DNA of 64,000 bases from Ceratopteris richardii (Eukaryota; Streptophyta; Polypodiopsida; Polypodiales; Pteridaceae). The stretch spans positions 58,543,796 through 58,607,795 of the forward strand of contig CM035422.1 in NCBI GenBank assembly GCA_020310875.1, in the 5' to 3' direction. Below the pieces are notes generated by a model. It worked only from the letters and a program-made list of their open reading frames with translations. It was not told where the DNA came from and ran no database searches. Of this stretch, positions 56,100 through 64,000 are shown piece after piece; the first letter of the stretch is position 1; every line of letters begins with the position of its first letter. A program made the translations under genes and the position numbers.

Positions 56100-56208
56100 C
56101 GCATAGCACGTTTACGTTTACAACTCAGTCTACTCTCGCTCCTTTACGGTATTAGCTTAATCCTTTAGGTCCTTTATGTTGTTTTCGCTACTATAGCAAG
56201 CACTTGCT
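56100..56208 (+). other. Insertion of about 110 bp in gag
   Basis: Between SGLIEGT and ALAISQKGK, where the related Gag at 7713 runs on without a gap, lies DNA with three stops and no Gag similarity. Its ends (CTGGTAAACG and CTATAGTAGCG on the other strand) are only faintly alike. It could be a small non-autonomous transposon or an unspliced intron-like piece. Confidence 0.45.
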
Positions 56209-57950
56209 ATCTCACAAAAGGGGAAAAGCAAGTATGGTTCAGCTTTTGGTTCATCAAAACCAAAGCCTCAAGCTTCCTCTTCCACTCATTCCTCTAATGA
56301 TGGTGATTTGCAAAAGAAGAAGAGATGCAAATATTGCCGGAAGGCTGGTCATACTATTGATGAGTGTAGAAAGCTTGCTAAACGCAATGAAAAGAAGAAG
56401 GAATCGGGCATGTCTATTGCTAAAAATTTAGCAAATGCAAAGAATGATGAAGCTAACATGGCTCAAGATTTTTGGGCATGTGTTGTTACATGTCATTATG
56501 ATGCTTCTTTACATTCTAAATGTATGGTTGTGAGTGAGACTGATTCGGATTGGTTCTTTGATAGTGGTGCTTCAAAGCACATAACATCATGCAAAAGATT
56601 TTTTGCCTCTTTGAAAGATGCACCTAAAGGAGGACATGTGGTGTGTGCAAACAATGCCTCTTATCCTATCATTGGAGTAGGAGAAATTGAGCTTACGGCT
56701 GCAAATGGAGGTGTGATTCTCTTGAAAAATGCATTGTATGTGCCCGGTATCAAGAAGAACTTAATTTCAGTTCCGTTGATTGCCAAAGCTGGACTTCATG
56801 TACACTTTGTTGATGATAAGTGTATGGTTCATGATTTCAGCAATGGCGATGTTATCGTGATGTCAGGTACATTATGTAATGGTTTGTATCGCATGGATAC
56901 ATACAAGAGGGCTGCCTTGAATGCCTTAGTTGCTCATACTTCTTCCATGGCTGAAATGGAGCTTTGGCATGCTCGTTTTGGTCATTTAAACTTCAATAGT
57001 TTGCTCTACTTGCAAAAGAAGGACATGGTTATTGGCTTGCCTACACTTGAGTCCATTGAAAAGCATGCATGTGAAGGTTGCATTCTTGGAAAAATGCATC
57101 GTGCTTCTTTTCCAAAAGATAGTCACACACACACTACAAGAAAATTGCAACTTGTTCATAGTGATGTATGTGGTCCCGTCAAGACTCCATCTTTTGGGAA
57201 GCATGTATATTTTGTTACCTTCATTGATGATGCTACTCGCCATACATGGGTGTATCCTATGAAAGCAAAGAATGAGGTATTTTCTTGCTTCAAAGCATTT
57301 TTAGCTATGGCTGAAAATTTTTCTTCACAAAAGCTTTTGACTCTACGCACGGATCGTGGTGGTGAATACATGTCACATGAGTTTAATGCTTTTCTTCGTG
57401 AAAGAGGTATTTCACACCAATGTACGGTGTCATATACACCTCAACAAAATGGTGTTGCCGAGCGTAAAAATAGAACTCTACTTGAAATGGCACGATGTAT
57501 GGTTAAAGGAAAGCATCTTCCTCATAAGTTTTGGTTGGAAGCGGTCATGTGTGCAAATTATGTGTAGAATCGCTGCCCTACAAAAGCATTGAGAGTCATC
57601 ACTCCTTATGAAGCTTGGAATGGTCATAAGCCTATGGTTAGTCATGTGCGTGTGTTTGGCTGTTTGGCATATGCTCTTGTGCCATCACAACAACGTCACA
57701 AACTTGATGACAAGGCAAAGAAATGTATATTTGTTGGTTATAGTACTGAAAGTAAGAGATATCGGTTGTAACATCCATTGACAAACACAATTATTGTGAG
57801 TCGAGATGTGGTGAAAATTCAGTTTTCCCTCTACTTGAATGCAAAAAACTGCCAACAGTTAGCTCACAAGATGTGTTCGATACACTCATGCCTTTGTTCC
57901 AAAATGGTGCGCTTGACTATGGCCATGTAGACCAGCCAACTGAGGTTCAA

Positions 57951-58130
57951 AGGGCTGAAACATTCCAGCCAAATAGGGCTGAAAATGCAGAGAATTTCCA
58001 GCCAAACATGGCTGAAAAAATTCAGCCAAAAATTGCCAAAACTGTTGGAAATTTTCAGCCATATATGGCTGAACATTTGCGTCCAAATATGGCTGAAACT
58101 GAGCACGAAATTCAGCCTACGCATGATGTA
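57951..58130 (+). repeat. Tandem palindromic repeats in the INT-RT linker
   Basis: Six copies of a unit coding F/I-Q-P-N-M-A-E follow each other at 27-36-base spacing. One, TTCAGCCATATATGGCTGAA (58054-58073), is a perfect 20-base palindrome. The linker is not part of a catalytic domain. Confidence 0.85.
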
Positions 58131-59886
58131 CATATTGAAGATGTTTTACATAATGAACGCATGTCTATCAAGAGTGCACAATCTATGCCAAAGTGGCTGA
58201 AACAAACTTTGCAGGACGGCAAATTGAGTGCACCTTTACTTGGTAGAACAAGATCAAGCTCTCACCATGCATCAAGTAATTTTGTGGATTATTCTCTTAT
58301 TGCTATAGCATGTAATGAAGAGCCACTTTCTTTTGAAGATGCATGTGACGATCCACAATGGATGAGTGCTATGCAATCAGAAATGGATTCCATATATAGG
58401 AATGGTACTTGGGAGTTATGTGAATTGCCAAAAGGAAAGAATGCCATTGGTACAAAGTGGATTTATAAGATTAAGAGAAAATCTGATGGTAGCATTGATC
58501 GCTACAAAGCTAGATTGGTTGCCAAAGGATATGCGCAACAATATGGCATTGACTATGAGGAAACTTTTGCACCTAGTTCACGCATGACTACCATTCATAC
58601 CGTGGTTGCATTGGCTGCCCATCGAGGTTGGAAAGTGCATCAGTTGGACAGAAAAACAGCCTTCTTGAATGGAGATTTGCAAGAAGAGGTTTATGTGAAG
58701 CAACCTCCTGGATTTGCTATGAAAGGGAAAGAGCATATGGTTTGTCGCTTGCATAAAGCTTTGTATGGTCTCAAGCAAGCTCCACGTGCATGGTATGACA
58801 AAATACATAAGCACTTGATTGCTCTTGGCTTCACATGTAGTCCGATTGAAAGCACACTCTATGTATGAAAAAATGGGGCTGATCTTATAGTGCTTGTTCT
58901 TTATGTTGATGACATACTCTTGACTGGGTCATGTGATGCAAAACTTGACATTCTTATGGCTGATTTGCAGCATACTTTTGATGTCACTTATCTTGGTCTT
59001 TTGAGCTATTATCTGGGCATCCAGTTTGTATCCGTTGAGGGGGGAATTGTTATCCATCAAGCAAAGTATGTTGAAAAACTACTTCAGCGTTTTGACTTTG
59101 AGGATTGCAAGCCAGTTTCCACACCAGTTGAGACAGGATTTAGATTCTCAGTTGAGGATTCCAGTGATGCATTTGACACTTCTCTTTATCAGCAGGCTGT
59201 GGGATGTCTTATATATGCATGCAACACAAGGCCGGATATACAGTATGCAGTTTCCCAGTTGAGTCGATTCATGCATAGCCCTGGCACTAAGCATTGGCAA
59301 GCGGTGAAACGTGTGTTTAGATATCTTCGAGGCACTTTGAGCTTAGGTCTCTTTTATGGCAGAGATGTTTAGCCATGCTTGCACGCTTTTACAGATAGTG
59401 TTTGGGCTGGTTGTTATGATATTCGCGTGTCCACTAGTGGTAATTGCTTTTTCCTTGGAGACTCATGCATATCTTGGTTGAGTAAGAAGCAACCTACAGT
59501 GGCGACATCGAGTTGTGAAGCTGAGTACAGGGCAGTTTTCACAGCTACAGTGGAGTGTATATGGCTGAGACGCCTATTGATGGATCTTTTCATGGAGATT
59601 GATGCTGCTACACATATTCTCACAAATAGTCAGAGTGCTTTGGTTGTTGCACGAAACCCAGTGTTTCATGCACGGACCAAACATATTGAGGTGCATTATC
59701 ACCATGTGAGAGAGAGCCTTCATGCAGGAGATATTGATTTGGTATATGTGCCTACACAAGATAATGTGGCAGACATATTCACCAAAGCTCTTCCACGAGA
59801 AAAGTTTGAAGCTTTTCGCAAAGCTTTAGGCTTGTTACCTTGTGGGGGCTGATCTGTCACTCCCTGTATATGTTCACATCATTCGC

Positions 59887-59898
59887 TCCAGGGGGGTT
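59887..59898 (+). promoter_or_regulatory. Polypurine tract
   Basis: The G-rich CCAGGGGGGTTT precedes the 3' LTR. It is shorter than the tracts of the other elements. Confidence 0.75.
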
Positions 59899-60191
59899 TG
59901 TTACACTTATGTGTTCCTCGAGTAGCTTTGATGTGAACCTTTTCCCTATACATGGGCACTTTTTACTCTAGTGCTGGCTAGAGGTTTTTTCCCCATGTTA
60001 CCACATACTTGATACTCTCATATGTGGTGGTACTTTGTACTTAGGGATATTATTCAGCTCTTACTTCAATTCAGTTCATCGATCAATAGAGAGAGCTATT
60101 CCAGCCATCGTCTTCTCTGTGTGTCTTGCTGCGTTTGTGCTCCTTGTGTGTGCTTCTTGTGTGTCTCTCGCACTTCTACACACACCCAACA
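59899..60191 (+). repeat. 3' LTR of young copia
   Basis: 293 bp, 290 matching 54831-55123. Confidence 0.96.
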
Positions 60192-60196
60192 ATGGG
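60192..60196. repeat. Target-site duplication ATGGG (right)
   Basis: Matches 54826-54830. Confidence 0.95.
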
Positions 60197-60424
60197 CTCT
60201 CAGGAATGCCAAGTGGTACTCATGTGGGAACCCATCAAGGCTATCTAGTAATGGAAGCTAAAAGATTATATTCCCTTATGAGTGGTGGAGTGGAAAATTA
60301 TCTTATCAATCTTCGTGTGTCAAGACCAAATTTGCAGGTGGGCATCATCATCATCTTTGTGCCTGGGTATTTGACCAATCATCAAATGAAAATGGATGCC
60401 TTCCTCAAGAGTACACAACACTAG
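60197..60424 (+). repeat. Continuation of gypsy LTR
   Basis: DNA following the copia insertion, so it should continue the LTR begun at 54768. No coding motif. The right end is unknown. Confidence 0.4.
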
Positions 60425-60515
60425 TGGTAACTTCTCTTTTGATGCCTTTATCTTGCAATTATTCATCAAATTCTTTGGAGATTCTCCCCCTCCATAAGAT
60501 ATAAGCTTCTTCTAA
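60425..60515 (-). pseudogene. Small copia integrase fragment
   Basis: About 90 bases match the minus-strand integrase DNA at 12475-12570 (plus strand AACTTCTCTTTTGATGCCTT, then ATTCTCCCCCTCCAT). They correspond to the DGGGEYFSKEFDEF...KGIKREVTT region with small deletions. It is cut at both sides. Confidence 0.75.
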
Positions 60516-61204
60516 TGATAGTTCTGTAAAACAATAGTTACGCAATATAACACAGGAGCAATAGTAGAGAAGATAACAGATATAGGAGGATCTCAACAAT
60601 TTTCTACTAACAGCAAGTACAAAGATGATGGCGTTGTCCACCTGTGCGCTCTCAAGGTAGAGCTCAAATGGTGATCTAGACAACTCTAGATAGGGAGATC
60701 AAGGTAGAGGTATGCTGGCTCAATTCAATGTCTCAGGTAGTGTAGAAATGTATATATAGGATCATGGGTGGCCTTCCATGGATGGCTATACATGGGCGGT
60801 AGAGCATGGGCGGCCGCTGCCCCCGTAATTGCCATACACGGCTTAGGCCGGTTGAACTGAATTAAAAAAATATAAATGATTTATGACTCGACAAGGAATA
60901 TTCCATGGAATATTCCCTTTACCGTCACGTCAGGGGTGCTGCCCCTGGACCCCCACCAAGGGGCTCGCTGGTCCCCTTGGACCCCCCAGCTGAGGCTACT
61001 CCCCGCTGCCTGGGACCCCACAATTAGGGACCCTGGTAACTCCCTTTCCTTACATCACCTTACATGGTCCAATATGACCTTCATCCAACATGCAAGTTGG
61101 GATTCCCATCAATTGGGTAATGCACGCTTGGCTTCTCCTCATAATGGGGGCATTACAAAATGTGCATACAATCATGAGGGGTAGACATTGATCATATACT
61201 AACA
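60516..61204 (-). repeat. 3' LTR of right-edge copia, GC-rich hairpins
   Basis: The high end reads ...CATATACTAACA (minus-strand start TGTTAGTATATG) beside a polypurine tract. The low end is set at TGATAG (60516) by the end of the integrase fragment and is approximate. A minus-strand TATATATA lies near 60751-60760. The part 60895-60990 has strong inverted repeats and is far richer in GC than the rest of the window. Confidence 0.65.
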
Positions 61205-61217
61205 CCCCCCCTCAATG
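61205..61217 (-). promoter_or_regulatory. Polypurine tract
   Basis: The minus strand reads CATTGAGGGGGGG before the LTR start at 61204. Confidence 0.75.
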
Positions 61218-64000
61218 TTTAAGGATGAAAAATTAAGTAGGTTTCGATCCTATGCCCATCTGTTGAAGATGCCTATTGAGCTGCTCTCTTCCAAGTTCTT
61301 TAGTGAATATGTCAGCACAATTTGCCTCTGTTGGGCAGTATTCTAGCTCCACAATTTCATCTTCAATTAGCTCACGAATGTAATGGTACTGTACTTCTAT
61401 AGCATGAACTACTGGGTTCTTTGCAATAGCCATACAACTTTGATTATCACACTTGAGTACAGTCACCATATTTGAAGGAAAGCCTAGATTTGCAAGGATT
61501 CTCCTTAACCAAACTTCCTCACAAGAAGCAAAACACGCTGCTTTGTACTCTGCTTCAATGGAGGAGAGTGTGAGAGCTGGTTGCTTCCTACTTACTAAAG
61601 AAAATATTCGTGAACCAAGTGAGAAACAATATCCAGAAACTAATTTTCTAGAATCACAATCTCCAGCCCAATCTGAATCACAATATCCTTGGAGTGTATC
61701 ACCTATGGTATACAAAATACCAAAATCCAAGGTTCCTGCAATGTACCTTAGAATTCGCATTCTAGCATTCCAGTGACTCTGCTTAGGTTTGTTGGAAAAC
61801 CTACTTAACACTCCAACTGCATGGCCAATGTCTCGTCTAGTGTTGCACAGAAAAATAAGACTTCCAACAAGCTTCCTATACTTCTTAGCATCTACATCAG
61901 GCATGTTATCATCCATACATATCTTATGATTTACCTCCATAGGTGTGCTACTTGATTTGCAGTCCATCATTCCAAATGCCTTGAGAATTTCTTTGGCATA
62001 TTTTTTTGTGAGATGAAAATGCCATCCTTCCTTTGCCATACTTCACTTCCCAGACAAAAATGGATTAGACCTAAGTCTGTCATTTCAAACTAAGTTCCCA
62101 AGCTAATCCGAGTTTTATTGATGAGTTCCTTATGATCTCCTGTAATGATCAAATCATCTACATATACAATGACAACAACTAGCTTGCTATCCCTTTTCAT
62201 TACATACAAGTTAGCATCAGAAGTACTTCTTTCAAAACCCATATTTTTGAAAAAATTATCTATCCGTTGGTACCAAGCCCATGGAGCTTGCTTTCCATAC
62301 AAAGCTTTCTTCAACCTGCAAACTTTATTTTCTGAATTGGGCACCTCAAAACCTGGTGGTTGAGGTACATATACCTCCTCCTTGAGGTGACCATTCAAAA
62401 ATGCAGATTTGACATCCATCCAGAAAATAGGCCAAGCCTTTTATGCAGCTATTGCAAGTACCGTTCGAATAGTTGTCATACGTGTTGTTGGTGCAAAAGT
62501 TTCTTGAACATCAAGTCCTTCGATCTGGGAAAAACCCTGTGCAAATAATCTTGCCTTTTACTTTTCTAATGTTCCATCTGCTTTTTACTTAGCTTTCCAA
62601 ATCCATTTAGTACCTATTACCTTCTTCTTTGGCGGCAAGGCGACTAGATCCCATGTATCATTTTTTAGTATACTATCATACTCAGACTGCATTGCCGCTC
62701 TCCAACCTGGATCATCAAGGGCTTCCTCAATGGTTGTAGGCTCCTTTATCGAGCCCATGATATCTACCATTAGAGCCATGTTAACAATGTGTTCTAAGGA
62801 TCTTCTTTACTCCTCTATTCTCTTTGATCTTCGTAATCCATCCGAGGATGATTCTGGTATATCTACATGTGGATTGTGATCATCAAAGAGTTGTTGTGCC
62901 CAGTTCAATAGTGGCTTATGTTGTGTAGCTACAACTGATTGGCTTTTTATTGAGGAAATTTCTCCATCAGATGTTTCCTCCTCCTAAACTTTAACTTGTC
63001 TTTTGATAGGCACAAGGTGAGATATTTCTCCGTTTGATGAGATAATAGATTTACCTTTATTTTCTACTAAGTGTGATCGTTCATCAAACACCACATCTTG
63101 GTTGACAAAATTCTTCCTTGCCTCAGGATCCCACAACCTGTATGCTTTAAACTCTTCACTATATCCTAGGAAGACACACTTTTTGCTTTTTGAATCCAAC
63201 TTTGATCTTGTTGAATCAAGAATATGTGCATAATAGAAACAACCAAAAATTCTAAAAATGCGAAACTGAAGGCTTTTTACCAGAATATGCTTCTTGAGGA
63301 GTCATTCCCTTTAGTGCTTTTGTGTAGCTTTGATTGAGGATGTAGACTGCTGTATTGGCTTCTACTCGGAATTAATCAGGCATGTCTTGAGCCTTTAACA
63401 TACAACGAGCCATTTCAACTACTATCCTGTTCCTACGCTCAACAACGCCATTTTGTTGAGGTGTATGAGCTGTGGTAAGTTGCCTTTTCACACCATGCTC
63501 CTTACAGTAATTATTGAATTCTTTTGACAAGAATTCATCTCCTCTATCTGTTCTAAATTTCTTCAATTTCCTTCTTGATTCATTTCCCACATACTTATGC
63601 CACATTTTAAATTTTTCAAAAGCATCAGCCTTCTCTTGAATGAAATAAACCCACATCTTTCTACTATAATCGTCGACTAACAGAAAAAAGTAGAAAGATC
63701 CTCCTAAAGCAGGTGTAGACATTTTACTGTAGAGATTAGCATTTACCAACTCTAGAGAAGCTTGAGATCGATTGCTGGTTTCTCTTGGAAATGCCTTTCG
63801 TTGTTGCTTGCCCATCATACAAGCTTCACAAGGTTCCTGCAACTCTGAAAATGCAGGCAAATGAGCAACCATCCCTGTTCTTTGCATCTCCTTCAAAACT
63901 GTGAATCCGAGATGCCCAAATCGTTGGTGCCATAACCTGCTTACATCTTTATCTTCTATAGTAGTTAAGGCACTTAACTCATACATTTATCATGTCTTAT
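61218..64000 (-). pseudogene. Copia pol of right-edge element, cut by window
   Basis: From the right edge: pre-integrase (LWHQRFGHLGF, CEACMMGKQQRK), integrase (VDDYSRKMWVYF, RTDRGDEF, HTPQQNGVVERRNR), then KKCVFLGYSEEFKAYRLWDP. RT follows ([39 protein letters not shown] near 62150) and RNase H (YCDSDWAGDCDSRKL, ALTLSSIEAEYKA, KCDNQSCMAIAKNP), ending at GIGSKPT with a stop near 61233. Frame breaks occur near 63370, 63240, 62980, 62580 and 62060. In RNase H the usual HARTKHIEV is HAIEV, a four-codon in-frame loss near 61401. The element continues beyond the window. Confidence 0.87.

Larger units (their letters stand above)
55402..59852 (+). pseudogene. Copia gag-pol of young element
   Basis: Start ATG at 55402 (MAGSNDLFGMLQ). 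Gag includes LRWDGKDAQAHALIALSVK, IKDLKEQLENIDEI and FQSFATTLRL; knuckle CKYCRKAGHTIDEC at 56326-56367; protease WFFDSGASKH (Asp codon at 56560); H2C2 region (WHARFGHLN, CEGCILGK); integrase core SDVCGP, RTDRGGEY and AERKNR; linker with repeats; RT with [10 protein letters not shown] and YVDDILLTG (58902-58913); RNase H (FTDSVWAG, TSSCEAEYR, HARTKHIEVHYHHVRE). It ends TGA at 59850. Faults: TAG 55567, insertion 56103-56205, TAG 57565, TAA 57769, a frame-shifting deletion of about seven bases near 57811, TGA 58866 and TAG 59370. Confidence 0.94.
54831..60191 (+). mobile_element. Young copia retrotransposon, complete ends
   Basis: It is 5,361 bp: identical-length 293-bp LTRs with three differences (all transitions), primer-binding site, one gag-pol, polypurine tract and ATGGG duplications. 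It is the most recent insertion in the window, yet its coding region has at least five stops, one frameshift and an insertion of about 110 bp. Confidence 0.96.

Noticed and set aside
57886..58133. Antisense frames over the copia linker repeats
   Set aside because: They exist because the repeat DNA is palindromic and so is open on both strands; they are shadows of the pol linker.

Overview
The window looks like nuclear DNA from a plant, most likely a seed plant with a large, repeat-rich genome (a gymnosperm is plausible but not shown). Every recognisable coding stretch belongs to a Ty1/copia or Ty3/gypsy LTR retrotransposon, apart from one weak LINE remnant. The copia primer-binding sites match plant initiator-Met tRNA, and the largest gypsy element has a tRNA-Asp-type site of the Athila/Tat kind. 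I found no host gene, rRNA, tRNA or CRISPR array. The DNA is AT-rich, and the coding frames are broken by many stops.

Layout. 1-9126 is a mosaic of old fragments: a copia LTR with its primer-binding site, an antisense LINE tail, copia PR-INT and RNase H pieces, a foreign Gag piece and an antisense Gag. 9127-18740 is one minus-strand copia insertion (5-bp duplication GGCTC). It holds one and a half copies of the element, with a truncated third LTR inside. 18746-25270 holds degraded copia and gypsy remnants. 25271-30573 is a minus-strand copia element whose 5' LTR is cut off at 30573. There it is joined to a plus-strand copia element (30574 onward). That second element is split inside RNase H by a 16.6-kb gypsy element (32962-49607, duplication TTGAC), and the rest of RNase H resumes at 49608. 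49727-54830 holds copia LTR-type DNA, an internally deleted copia piece and a gypsy integrase/LTR remnant. That remnant's LTR is split by a young 5.4-kb copia element (54831-60191, duplication ATGGG, about 1% LTR divergence). From about 60516 a minus-strand copia element runs off the right edge.

Most interesting is the 16.6-kb gypsy element. Besides gag, PR, RT, RNase H and INT it shows two retropepsin-like domains, one before RT and one fused after integrase. It also has two tandem integrase H2C2 zinc-binding modules with identical residue spacing and an extra 3' ORF with a coiled coil. Its leader carries about thirty TATCG motifs and a 109-bp tandem repeat. Its RT has an out-of-frame deletion, so this copy cannot work alone.

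Relative ages, estimated by eye from LTR differences: young copia about 1%, large gypsy about 1.6%, composite copia about 7%. Most premature stops fit C-to-T (or G-to-A) changes in Gln, Arg or Trp codons, as expected if methylated cytosines in silenced elements decayed.
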